In this document: positions 24,994 to 35,439 of the stretch, one piece after another
Numbering within the stretch: position 1 is the first letter of the stretch
Layout: the number at the start of each line of letters is the position of its first letter
Made by a program: the position numbers and the translations under genes
The notes under the pieces: generated by a model
What the model was told of the DNA's origin: nothing
Database searches by the model: none
The model's input: only the letters and a program-made list of their open reading frames with translations
NCBI RefSeq assembly: GCF_000340215.1
Contig: NW_006921538.1
Location: 1,798,001 to 1,862,000 of the forward strand
Reading direction: 5' to 3'
DNA from: Pseudocercospora fijiensis CIRAD86
Lineage: Eukaryota > Ascomycota > Dothideomycetes > Mycosphaerellales > Mycosphaerellaceae
DNA length: 64,000 nt

Positions 24994-25343
24994 TAATGCT
25001 TCTTACCTTCTAGAACAAACAGTCTTCTATTAAACTACCTTAGTAGGTTATCGTTAGATTCGAATAAAGGATAGTAGCTTAAGGAAGGGGAGGTAGCCGG
25101 CTTAGGAAGGCCCGAAGAGCCGAATCCTTAAGGTATATTTATCTTTAAGAATATAGGGAAAGGGAAGAAGGAGAGGAAGAGCGAATAGAGAATTAGAAAT
25201 AGTCCGTAGGTAAGCGGGGTCGGTTGCTATAGCAACTAGTCTATTTAGGTCCTAAGAATTCGAAATATATTTCAGATATATACCGGCTATATACGCCGGC
25301 TATATTACCTTATATATAAACGCTTCGTCTCCTTAAAGCTGCT
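24994..25343. other. Spacer between H3-type gene 2 and transposase
   Basis: Upstream side of H3-type gene 2 and 3' side of the transposase. Motifs at 25087-25094 (TAGCCGGC) and 25283-25304. Otherwise A/G-rich, with nothing coding recognised. Confidence 0.55.
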
Positions 25344-26652
25344 CTAAGCCTATATACGTTTCCGCTTCTCGACCCGGTATCGCCTTCTACCTCCGCCCTT
25401 CTCCTCTTCGTTATCGCTAATTAGGGTTTCGCTTAGACTAAATTTCGTATTCTCTTCGCGCTCCTAGATTTCTTCGATCTTAAGGTTTTCTAATTCCTCG
25501 ATTAACTCCTTTAGCATAATCTTTAGTAACCTGCCTTAGCGATTCTAGTAGAGGAGATAGTATCGGAATACTATAATAGATTCGAAGGTAGTAGGCGAGT
25601 ATATTCGATTAAAGCGGCCCTAGTAACGAGCGATACTAAAAGACCTCTTATAGCCTATACCTACGCTTAGGATAGCGAGGACGTCCCGAGCGACCGACGC
25701 TATCGTTAGAAACTTAGGCTCTAACCGCTGCTATATAGCGAGAATATCGTCTCCGAATTCGTCTAAAAGACCGGTAAGATCTAGAGATTATTAGCCCTCT
25801 TTCCGAGCCTACGGGTTTATACTTACTCGCGCGCCGATAGAGATCGAACTCTTCTTTATTTACTTTAGTAGTTACTTCCTCTTCTGCCTCTACTTCCTAC
25901 CTACGAAATAGGTATAATATCGGAGCCTTCTAAACCTTCTTTTTCTTTATAGGAGCTGCATTTAGACTAGTTTCTTTCCGACGCTCGTAGAATATCTTTT
26001 CTAGAATAGTCTAGTAATGCTTCGGCTATACCTCGTCCGCCTTCTATTCCGGCCTCTACTAGTATATATCCTTTTCTACCGGGTTAAGCAAGTACGCAAC
26101 GCTATAGATATCCCCGAACGAGTTAAAGGTAGTACTGTAATATTTATATAACTTAGTATAGGAGGTATCTATAGCTTTCGTTATAGCTACTTTCTAGGGA
26201 ACGCTCTTCTTAGCTAGCTTAGCTACGGTTTCCTCGAGCTCGTTAAAGAGCTAGTTATAGTACGTAAAGATAAGGTAGATCGTCGGTCCTCGGGTTCTTC
26301 TAATCGTAGTAGTAACCTTTGCGTAATGCTTACTAATATCGACGAGATACTCTACTTAGCGCTATTCGGCGGCGGTAAGGCCGAGCTACTTAATACCCTC
26401 GGAACTCTAATAGATCTCGAGAGCGGTACGTAAAGTATATCCCTTCGTAACTATATAGAAAGTCGAATCGAACTAGGTCTTAACGTCTTAGGTAAAACGG
26501 AGTAGGCGCTAAGGAGGCCGCTTTTGCTATCGCTTATTCTATACGATATTCTAGGTATCGGTTTTCGGGCGCTCGATTAGGTTCTTTTAAATAGCCTCGA
26601 ATCGGCTATATCTCTATAAGCTCGAGTTCGTATATATTGCTAGACGACGAAG

Positions 26653-26728
26653 CTAGAGAAAAAGAGTTAGAACTATACTAGGTTACCGGCTATAGGTACC
26701 GGCTATAGACAAAAGTTATACCTTATAC
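26653..26728 (-). other. Putative transposase intron with TAGCCGG motifs
   Basis: About 76 bp, donor GTATAAGG and acceptor TTTTTCTCTAG. It holds two TATAGCCGGTA motifs. The donor choice is tentative; a second GTATAAC lies a few bases inside. Confidence 0.6.
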
Positions 26729-27676
26729 AAAACGAGAGCGAGGCTCTCTGCCTTATCCCGTCTTATTACTATAATAAGTTTCTCGACTTTCGACTTTGCT
26801 TTATCCTTATCTAGGATCTTCTATTAGTCGTCGTTTAATAGTGCAATTTTAAGCGTCTTAAAGAGGGCTCGGATCGCGATTTAAACTATATAAGCGAAGC
26901 AGGGAAACTTCTATAGGGATATAACTAGCAACGACGTCGGCTCCGATTTAATAGGGCTAGGGCTATTAATAGGCTCCTCTTTATCGTTATTATCGTGCGT
27001 ATTGTCGTACGTATCCGGAATCGTAGCGAGCTTAATATTCGGAAGATTAAGCTAGATTGTAGACCTTGTAATCTCCTCTACGTACTCGACCCTATCGATA
27101 TAATTAATGATTTTAAAGATATATACGAGTAAATTGTATATAAAACGCCTTATACAATGTTCGATTATTACTAGCGTTGTCCGTAGTAATCGAGATTAGT
27201 TTCGTTGTTACGCTAACCCTATCTATTACCGTATAGATAAGCTTCGCTATATCTTTACTAGTATAGGAACCTAGAATTTTAGGGAATCCGATTATAAGTT
27301 CCTAGAGTTTCTAATCCGAATTGATAAAGTATAGTATAATCGAGAGGAAGGAGGCTCTTATAGTCTAGCTTAACTAGCTATCGATAGCAATAGCTACTCG
27401 GCGAGTATTACGGAGGATCTCCCGAATGTCGTCTAACGCAGCCTCTTTATTCTTTTCGAATATAATACGCTAGGTTGTCGCGCCGAGAAATAGGGGAGGG
27501 TAGTTTGCAAGATATAGGCACATCTTCTATATAGACTCCCTTTCGTAGAAGTCTTCCGGAAGACCGTTTATAGCTAGCATTTCGTTTACTAGTTGCTTAA
27601 AGTCTTCGGAGGAGAAATCGGTAGCCTTTAATCCTAGAGCTTCCTTAAGCGTAGCCTATAATAATTAGCTAGACCT

Positions 27677-27794
27677 CTACGGTTGATTTAGGTAGCCGGA
27701 ATCTATAGCCGGAATCTATAGCCGGTAGCTATAGCCGGCAGCTATAGCCGGCAGCTGTAGCCGGCAGCTATAGCCGGTATTTTAGAAGACGTAC
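27677..27794 (-). other. Putative transposase intron filled by a CCGGCTATAGCTG array
   Basis: About 118 bp. Donor GTACGT and acceptor CCGTAG bracket six or seven tandem 13-bp motif units. Which acceptor AG is used decides the frame and is unresolved. Confidence 0.65.
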
Positions 27795-28460
27795 CTCTTT
27801 CTAGAACGCTATATCTATATTAACTCTCCTCTTTCCTTAAGATTCCCGATACCGTTTAGAATAGAGATAGTTCGTAGGCGATAAGTTCCTATCCCCTAGT
27901 TTCGGGTATTTTAAGATTAAACCGTAGAAGTTACAGACAATTACTAGTTAACCTTTAAGTCGAGAAGTCGTATAACGGTACAATGCCCCCTCTATAAAGA
28001 ACTTCTAGAATGTATCCGTTCGCTCCTTACTCCCCTATCGCATCGAGTACTTCCGGAGTTTATACTCCTTTAAACGTAAGTATAAAGGGAACTATATCTT
28101 ATAGACCTATTAATTGAACTGCTCTATACACTCGGGTTTCTAAAGATACGCCTAGCTAGCCTTTTCGAAGATTTCCGGGTTAATACTCGATATTCTTATA
28201 TCTCCGAATAACCTTCTACTTAGACTCTATAAAGGTAAGGACTAGATAGCAGTACCCTATAATAAATTCCTACTACTAGGATTCGGAGAGGATGAATCTA
28301 GCCCTAATCGTCGTCTAGGACTCGATAGGCTCGAAGGTAAGTATACGACCTCCTCTCGACGTTATCGCAATCTCGCTCGTATACTAGACTGTTTCGACTA
28401 TCGTCTCGTTATTACCCTTCCTAGTATAGCGCCTAGTATATACACAATGTCGGTCGGCAT

Positions 28461-28725
28461 GTTTTAAGGTTTCGTACGGTAAGGTAAGGACTTAGGAGTA
28501 GTAGATATATACTAGTAGCTATAGGGAAACACCCTTTCTTTTATAGTATCGTATCGTTAGGAACAGCTAGGTAGTAAATAGCTAGCTACCTTTTTTTTTG
28601 TTTCCTAGCTACCTAACTACTAGATTTTTTTTTCCTAGCTACCCTAGCTAGCCTAACTACTAGAATTTCTTTCCTAGCTACCCTAACTACCTGAATTTTG
28701 CCTTCTATACGGCGGCTCTCTCCTA
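28461..28725. repeat. Spacer with imperfect repeats after the lysine-rich gene
   Basis: Between about 28575 and 28700 three or four copies of a roughly 35-bp T-rich unit (CTAGCTACC(C)TAACTA...TTTTT) are visible. The rest is unassigned and may include the true start of the transposase. Confidence 0.6.
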
Positions 28726-29124
28726 CTAACGGAACCGAGCTACTATACCTAACGAATCTAAGCTCGTTTTTAGTCTTAATCTATCCTCTTTCGGTATAAG
28801 ATACTCGACAAGCAAATGCTTAGGCCGAGTCTAACTACGAAACCTAAGACTAACTAATAGCTCTATTAACTAATCCTAATCCTCGAACTCCTTCCGCTTC
28901 TTAGTAAAGACCTTAAAGAGCGCTCGAGCTTCTTCGGGTGCCTGCGGAGTAGTCGAGATAAAGCCGTATCGCTAAAATAGGTAATCCTTCGGAGGCTTAT
29001 ATAGAGATTTAGAGAATTCTAACGCTAACCTATCCTACTAGTAGCTTAGATTCCGGATACAAGCCCTCTCTACCTTAGTAAAGATTTTATATAGTAGTAG
29101 CACTCTACCTTCGAGAAACGCTTT

Positions 29125-29172
29125 CTATTTAACTATTAGTATCTGCCGGCTACGAACGCCGGCTATATATAC
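29125..29172 (-). other. Intron of the lysine-rich gene (second)
   Basis: About 48 bp: donor GTATAT, two TAGCCGGC motifs, branch-like ATACTAAT, acceptor AAATAG. Confidence 0.65.
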
Positions 29173-29671
29173 CGAGCATAGAATAATTACCTATACCCCT
29201 TCCTCCTATAGTAACACTTCTGCCGTCCCTAGATACCTAGCCCCGATCGTATTAATCGCAAGCTACTTTGCCTTTATAGACGCAAAGGCTTCGCTCTAAT
29301 ACTAATAAAGAACCTTCTACTCTATATCGAGGATATAAAGACGACTAGTCTCGATTCTAATCCTTGCTAGCTTTTCGTAGTAGCTTTAACTATAATTTTC
29401 TAGATTAATAGGACTTATGCCTTAGCCCTTTACTAGTATCTCGTCTCTTTAACTATACTCGATCTACTCCTAGCGCTTATCGTCTATAGCGTTAGGCCCT
29501 AAGACTATACCTATTACTAGATCGACGTATAGTATCTCCTCGCTTTTTTTAGTTCCTTTATTCGTAGTATTAAGCTCTATCGCGGTATCCTAAACTCTAG
29601 CATTATTGTTCTCGGCTATCTAAACATCTCCGTTACTATCGGTCGTATCGATAGAGGTAGCGGCTACAGGT

Positions 29672-29778
29672 CTAAATGCTATTAGTTAACGTATTAAAGA
29701 AAAATATACCGGCTATAGCTGCCGGCTACGGCTGCCGGCTACAGCTACTAGCTACGGCCGCTAGCTAGATTAACTTAC
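29672..29778 (-). other. Intron of the lysine-rich gene (first)
   Basis: About 107 bp: donor GTAAGT, three GTAGCCGGCAG-type motifs, branch-like GTTAACTAAT, acceptor CATTTAG. Confidence 0.75.
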
Positions 29779-30229
29779 GCTGCTAGAACTTTACGCTCGA
29801 AAACTAGCCGCAATTCTTTCCTCCTCTTAGCCTTTTCTTAGGTTGTCTTCTTATTCTAACCTTTACTTTTTTCTATAGGCGCTAGCTATCGATAGAATGC
29901 CTTATTCCGCGCCTTTCTTCGCTTATCCTTAGCTCTTTTATCCTTATCTATCTTCTCCTTTCTCTTACGGTCTCGTACGGAATTCTTCTTCGTAGAGTAC
30001 TCCTCTTTAGTCTTACGCTTTTTAGTTAGACACTTAGGCAAAACAAACTCGCGGTCTTTAGTTCTATCTTCTATTTAGCGCGCGGCGCGCTTCTCTTTTG
30101 CTATTATAAGGGAAAGGGGCGGGGGCGTAGCGTATAGTAGTTATTGTCGGTATAGGTATAGAGGAAGAAGTTGAAAGTATAAGAATATCGCGAAGCCCTA
30201 ATTGTTGCCGCCTACGTAACATTATATAG

Positions 30230-30540
30230 GTAAGCTTTCGTAACTACGGCAACTACGCCCCGGTAATAGTAACTACGCCCTAGCAACGGTAACTACGCCC
30301 TAGCAACGGCAACTACGCCCTAGCAACGGTAATAAAGCGTAGTAAATACAACCTAGTAACTATTATAGCCGGCAATCGTAGCCGGTAGTCGAATAAGAGT
30401 GTCCTTATAGCAAAACTACGCCCTAGTAACGGCAACTACGCCCTAGCAACGGCAAAAGAGCGTAGTAAATGTAACAAAGTTACTATTATAGCCGGCAATC
30501 GTAGCCGGCAGTCGAATAAGAGTGTCCTTATAGTAAAACT
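30230..30540. repeat. Subterminal tandem repeats near the right end of the hAT element
   Basis: A 20-bp unit AACTACGCCCTAGCAACGGC is repeated about four times at 30247-30330 and twice more near 30412-30450. Each block is followed by a near-identical segment holding TATAGCCGGCAATCGTAGCCGG. This mirrors the duplicated motif-bearing unit at the left end (20728). Confidence 0.8.
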
Positions 30541-30682
30541 AATATAGTCTCTAGTTTAAACTAGGAATCTATATAGTTCGAAAAAACCAAACCGGAACTA
30601 GGGAGCTAGTTCGCCGCTAAGAAACCAAACTATATACGTTTAGTAGTTTGGAAACCGAACTACTACGGGGTCTATTCGGTAT

Positions 30683-32600
30683 TAAGGAACTCTCTTAGAA
30701 CGCTCTAATCTAGAGAGTTAGTCCGTTTCCCGACTAATTAGTAGCCTAACGTTGTTCTAACTAGCTACGGATCCGTAGTCCTACCGTTCGTGCTTCTTCG
30801 GTATATAATTTTTCTTCGAGGATATCGTTATATATATCCCGTCCTTGCGCTACTATAGCCTTTCGGTATTGCTAATTTAATCGCTAGACCGTCTAACGTA
30901 TCTCTTAAGTAATAATCGTCCTCTCGTCGGATAGGACGTATCCGTAGGGCGTAATTATACTTCCTATCGGTACTCGCTCCGTAATAAAGTTATAGTACGT
31001 ATAGTCTATAGGTATTCGGGGGTAATTCTAGAATTTTACCCGTAAGCTTATCTAGAAATAATTAAATTAGATAGGATCGACCTTCCGTTGCCCGTTAACC
31101 TTTAGAAACATTTCCTCGTATTTACGTACTAGATATAAGGCGATTGTTCGCGCTACTATAGGTATATCTATTATAAACGTAAGGATCGTATCGTCGTTAA
31201 TCCCGAATTCGTCTTTACTTTCTTTATTTGTAGTTTCTTCCTCGGTATCTAGACTTCCTTCTAAATCTTCTTACTGTTCCTCCTTTTACTAAGGGGACTC
31301 CGGTACTTCTAGGATAGCTCCTAACTCCTCCCCGGGAGGGAATAAAGCTTCCGGATCTCGGTTTTCTTTATCGTCGGTATCTAAGCAAGATTTATTAATC
31401 GTTTCTTCTTCTAACTAGGATTTCGTATCTTCTCGTATAAGTCGCCTAATCTAAGGGAAGAATCCTGCTTCTATTTTAGTAGAATAATGAATTTAGTATT
31501 AGTCGTCGTAATAGAATCTCTAGTAAAGGGTTCTATATATAGGTTCTTATCGTCGTGCTATTATATAGATTTGTCGTAGCTCTTTCCTTACGACCTTTAT
31601 ATAGGTCCTCGGCGCGTTATTAATAGAGTATAGCTCTACTATTATTCGGTAGCCTTCTCTATCCGAGTCCTTTCGTTATATTATATTAAACTGTTTGCGT
31701 TGCACTATATTCTTGCCGCGGCAGTTCCGTGCTATATAGCCTTCCTTGCTATAGGTATAGCAAGTTAATCTTCCTACTTTCTTAGGCGAACTCTTGCCCT
31801 TTCTTCCTTTAAATGCTTGACCCTTCTAGGTAGCGTCTAGCTCTATTAGTTGCGCGCTATAGTAGTTGTTCCCCTTTGGTTTATCGTAGGTACTATAGTT
31901 TCGCCTACTATTATATCTAGGAGTATAACTAGCTTTTCTAGAAGTCTTAGAATCGTAGCGTCGTTCTAAAGCTCGTTCGTAGAGCCTGTCGTCGAGATCG
32001 ATCGTAACCTTAACTAATGTTCCTATATTATCTATTTTTCTACTATCGCGTATAAGCTCGTCCTTAACGTTGTCCTTAAAACCTCGCCGATATATTATTA
32101 TAAGAGCTTCGTCGTCCTAATCCGTAAGTTAGGCGTATTCCTAGAATTTAGCGGCGTAATCGGTATATAACCCCTTCTAAGTTAAGTATTAGATAACCCT
32201 AACTACGGTAGCAACCTCGTTAGAAGATCCGAAGACCTTCTTTATCGTACGCTTAAGATGTTCGTAGCTTGCGAAGATTCTATTCGAGTAGTCGGTCCCG
32301 TTGCTATCTAGATAGGTTCTAAGAAATAGTTTAACCTAATACTAAGCCCTGCCTCGTATAAACGTCGTTACGAAGACTAGCTTTAAGTTGTTTTAAACCT
32401 AGTTAAATATAAAATACATATCTATCTAGCTAACCTAGGTATCGAACTTGTCTCGGTCGCTGTAATAAAAGTCTAGCTTTCCGATCTTAAGGGAATCGTT
32501 TCCGGTATAGGTTCCTAGTATACTGCTAATACTAGAGGTAGTACGTCGAGTACTGCCTATCTCGCTAGGGGCGGGAGTTCCTCTTCCGACTTGTAATAAG
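30683..32600 (-). pseudogene. gag relic of retrotransposon 2
   Basis: Minus-strand gag between the 5' LTR and the 10-kb hAT insertion. A zinc knuckle at 31721-31762 has C-x2-C-x4-H-x4-C spacing. The first and last Cys remain, and the second Cys and the His read Tyr (C Y T Y ... E G Y I A R N C). Downstream the frame runs into the hAT target TTCGGTAT (30675-30682) and resumes at 20598. Surrounding sequence is Asp/Glu- and Ser-rich. Confidence 0.8.
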
Positions 32601-32625
32601 GCACTTATCCTAAGGGCGTTTAAAG

Positions 32626-32971
32626 TGTTACGGTTACTCGCGACAGATCGTTAGGTAACTTCTTATTACGTGCAAGCCGAGGCTTCTTTAGAGAGGCTAA
32701 TATAAGCGGGAGGTAGAGACAGAATAATTAGTATAAAGGTAATTCCAATTAGTAAGTAGGTAACATAAGTTAAGCGCCTCGAGCTATAAGGGTATTCCGG
32801 CGTTCCTAAATACAAAGGAGACATCTTGTCTATAGTCGTAAGCGACGTAAGCGACGCTGTCGCTCTCGACCGCTCCTATCGCTCCTAGTAAGATAGAGCG
32901 ACAGCTTAGCCTACTAGTCTTAGCGTCGCTCTAAGATTATATAAGGACTCTAACTAATTAGATCCGTAATA
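32626..32971 (-). repeat. 5' LTR of retrotransposon 2
   Basis: 346 bp direct repeat of 15596-15941, starting TGTTACGGTTAC in plus orientation. The target duplicate GCTAG follows at 32972-32976. No standard tRNA-complementary primer site was recognised next to it. Confidence 0.95.
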
Positions 32972-32976
32972 GCTAG

Positions 32977-34028
32977 ATTAGATCCTTCGCGACTGTCGTA
33001 GCTTTGCGCGAGCTTATATCGACGATATCGTAGTATTTTCGTAGACGTTACCCGAGTATCTCGATTATCTAGAAGCGGTCTTCTAGAGATTAGACGCCGT
33101 AAGGATTAGTATTAGTCCGAAGAAGACTTTCTTAGGCTTCCCCTCCGCGACCCTTTTAGGTTAGTACGTTAGCGGCCTCGGTTTAGCTACGAGTAAGAAG
33201 AAAATCGTAGCGATTACCTCGCTTTAGTTCCTAGAAAACGTATAGAAACTAGAGTATTATCTCGGTCTAACTAATTAGTTGCGGCAATATATCCTATACT
33301 ATATATAGATAGCGGCGCCTCTATAGGCGGAGAAGATACGCTTACTAAAAGGGGCGCTAGTTACCGGCAATAGTCGTCGCTAGTACGTCGCCGTTACGAC
33401 GCTAGGTAAGAACGATTAGTACCGCGACGAGCTAGTAAAAGCGTTTCGCTTATTATAATCGATATTCTACGAGCCCTCCTTCCTATACTATTTTAACCCT
33501 AACTATCGCTTATACGCTAATATAGATTCCTTAAAAGAATTTAGCTATAGCGCGGTACTCTACTATATCGATAGGGATCTAGACCCGATTCTATCTAAGG
33601 GAAAGGCGCAGTTGTTTCCTTACTATAAGGTTTAGCCTATTCTGTTCTTAAGCCGAGGCCTAACTTAGGCAAAGATACGATATTAGCTAATAGAGCTCGA
33701 ATACTCGGGAATCGTATAGATAGTAAAGAAGGTAGGCTATTTAATATATACTTTATCGAGGCTAACGACTATCTTTATAGACTACTATACCGCGGTCGGT
33801 CTTACTAACTCGGTATCGATAACTACGACTACCGATATAGGTAAGCAGAACCTAAAATTAGTAAGGGTATCGATATTCCTTTCCTAATATCGAGTTAATA
33901 TAGTTTACCGTCTAGGGCAGATATACCTAGTTCTAGACGCCCTTAGTCGACTTCTAGGGGATATAGAGTCGCCTAAGTTAACGCCGGACGAGGAGAACTT
34001 AGACCCGCTCTCCTACTATACCGACGTT
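32977..34028 (+). pseudogene. C-terminal RT and RNase H of retrotransposon 1
   Basis: Continues the RT from 15595. The catalytic motif YIDDIVVFS is intact at 33015-33041, so both catalytic Asp survive RIP here. Next come SPKKTFLGF and a thumb/connection region (LEYYLGLTN*LRQYI), then an RNase H region to 34028. LTR element 3 then interrupts it, with target ACGTT at 34024-34028 and 50005-50009. Elsewhere the frame carries many TAG stops. Confidence 0.9.
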
Positions 34029-34225
34029 TGTAAGAAGGGTATATTAGCAGGTAGATAGGGTAGTAGTAGGTACGAGTAGTATTCGATAAGGAACTAGGAG
34101 GAGAGGGAGGAAGGCAGGCAAGTTAGCCTATTGCTAAGTGCTAAGCCCTACCTAAGGCACTAAGACCCTAGCTTTACTCGAGCCCGGTTATATACTAATT
34201 ACGTATAACCTCTTTAGCCCTAACA
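34029..34225 (-). repeat. Left LTR of element 3
   Basis: 197 bp, TG...CA, matching 49808-50004 with a few transitions. Target duplicate ACGTT at 34024-34028. Confidence 0.94.
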
Positions 34226-35416
34226 CACGCTTCCCTTCTAAAGGCCGCGCCCTCGTAGCCTTTCTATATTCTAATCTCGACCTCTATTGCTACTAACTTA
34301 GCAGATCTAATAAGCTATCTAGTCCGCGCTAAATTGAACACTTAACTACCTAATTATATAACTATATTAAACCTTACCTCTAACACAACATAATGTACAA
34401 CTCTAACTGCGCTATCCTTGTATATAATAAAGTAAAGGGATATAGAGCTACAAGAATTAAGGGCTATCGACTAATTATAATACGGGCGCGTCTTCCCTGC
34501 TATAATAGGTAGACGTACGAGGTATTGCAGCCCTGCCTCCGCTCTAAGTAATATCGTTCCGAGTTCTTTACGTCTACTCTAAAAGACCTAGAAATGTCCG
34601 CTCTAAGGGTTTGTCCGTTCCGAGGGTTGCTCTTATTATTACGAGGGCTATTATTTACTATCGTAGTTTTACTAGCCCTAATTAGTTAGGTTTAGCAGCC
34701 TTTAAGTGTTAACTAATTACCTCTTTTCAAAAAACTTAGTTCTTCTAGTTTCTATAGGTAAAGGCTATTATAAGTGTAGTAGTAGAGGTTTGCCTCGCTT
34801 AAAGGGTCGGAAAGATCGAGGAGTAACCTATTGTCCGCAAGATCGACCCCGGCTAGCTTAGCTCTATAGTTTTTGCCCTTAGTTAGTCTATTAGTCGCTT
34901 AATCTTTTAAGCGGCTTAAAGTTTTAATTAAACCTTTAACATGCTTAATCTTTTAACCTAGTATAGTGCCTTAGGCTCGTAGTATAGGTAAGGTTGTGTC
35001 TATAGGCGTAGCGATAGTAGCAGGTAATGTTAATAATAGCGGCGCTAGTCGTCTTAGCGCTAACTTTACCTTGCTTCTAATTTCCTCCTTTAACCTATAA
35101 TAACTCGGCAATACCGTTACTAATATAGCCGTATCTTTCCTCTCTTAAGTAGCAACACACTCCGCAATACCGTTACTAATATAGCCGCGCCGGCCGCGCC
35201 GTCCTCGCCGATTGCCTAGGCCTCGAGGCCTCGATAGAATAAGGGAATAAGAGGGGGACCTATAGGGCTCGGTAGTAGAGAGGTAGATGTCTTTTAGAAG
35301 AGCAGGTAATCGATTAGCGCGTTATAGCGCGCTTATTAATACTCGGTGCGCGTTTACTATAGTAGTATAGTCTTATTGTCCTTATTGCTAACAATTGCTT
35401 GCCTCTAATTAGTTAG
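34226..35416. other. Non-coding interior of element 3
   Basis: No domain seen. The 24-bp phrase beginning GCAATACCGTTACTAATATA occurs twice (about 35109 and 35165). GC-rich palindromic GCGCCGGCCGCGCC at about 35187. Confidence 0.6.
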
Positions 35417-35439
35417 CTAATAGTACCCCGGGGGTAGCA

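Larger units (their letters stand above)
25344..28460 (-). pseudogene. hAT transposase
   Basis: Decayed transposase of the hAT superfamily, which cuts and pastes the element by binding its terminal repeats. The RNase H-like core shows RVAIAIDS at about 27374-27400 (first catalytic Asp), FLSIILYFINSD, then ISITTDNASNN at 27164-27199 (second Asp). The C-terminal dimerisation region (hATC) at about 25530-25740 reads ASVARDVLAILSVGIGYKRS followed by FSIARY. A charged tail follows to 25344. Introns are inferred at 26653-26728 and 27677-27794. Upstream of 27800 two frames are both fairly open, so the N-terminus and any BED-type zinc finger are unresolved. The start near 28460 is a guess. No TE machinery in the window appears intact. 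Confidence 0.88.
28726..30104 (-). pseudogene. Lysine-rich protein gene with two introns, unknown function
   Basis: Minus strand. The start reads ATA GCA AAA GAG (from ATG GCA) at 30102-30104. Exon 1 is extremely basic (RKRKEKIDKDKRAKDKRRK near 29920-29980). Exon 2 is acidic to mixed (SIDTTDSNGDV, EEILYVDLVIGIVLGPNAI). Exon 3 ends KTSLDSLGIVARFR and a TAG at 28726-28728. Splicing gives about 408 codons. Stops are RIP-type. No catalytic or DNA-binding family is recognised; the basic N-terminus suggests nuclear localisation or nucleic-acid contact. It is probable cargo or an accessory of the hAT element. Confidence 0.65.
20599..30674 (-). mobile_element. 10-kb hAT element carrying histone H3-type genes
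   Basis: Begins TAGACCCCGTAGTAGTTCGG and ends with its inverted complement. Flanked by TTCGGTAT at 20591-20598 and 30675-30682. The last 100 bp or so match the miniature copies. Contents left to right: duplicated 203-bp unit, plus-strand unknown gene, H3-type gene 1 (minus), duplicated 361-bp unit, H3-type gene 2 (minus), hAT transposase (minus), lysine-rich gene (minus), 20-bp tandem repeats. All genes carry RIP damage. It is two to three times longer than ordinary hAT transposons, consistent with cargo. Target-site duplications and continuous motif content argue against a composite of unrelated pieces. Confidence 0.9.
15596..32971 (-). mobile_element. LTR retrotransposon 2 (Ty3/Gypsy chromovirus)
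   Basis: Bounded by 346-bp LTRs (15596-15941 and 32626-32971) and a 5-bp duplication GCTAG. The C-rich strip at 15942-15955 is the complement of a polypurine tract, so the left LTR is the 3' one and the element runs on the minus strand. Order right to left: gag with zinc knuckle, protease (DSG kept), RT, RNase H, integrase, chromodomain, then an antisense Zn2Cys6-like gene. Two hAT-type insertions inflate it from about 6.9 kb to 17.4 kb. Confidence 0.95.

Noticed and set aside
20599..30674. Composite of unrelated insertions rather than one element
   Set aside because: One pair of TIRs with one 8-bp duplication encloses the region, and the TAGCCGGC motif is spread evenly from end to end. I found no internal TSD pairs.
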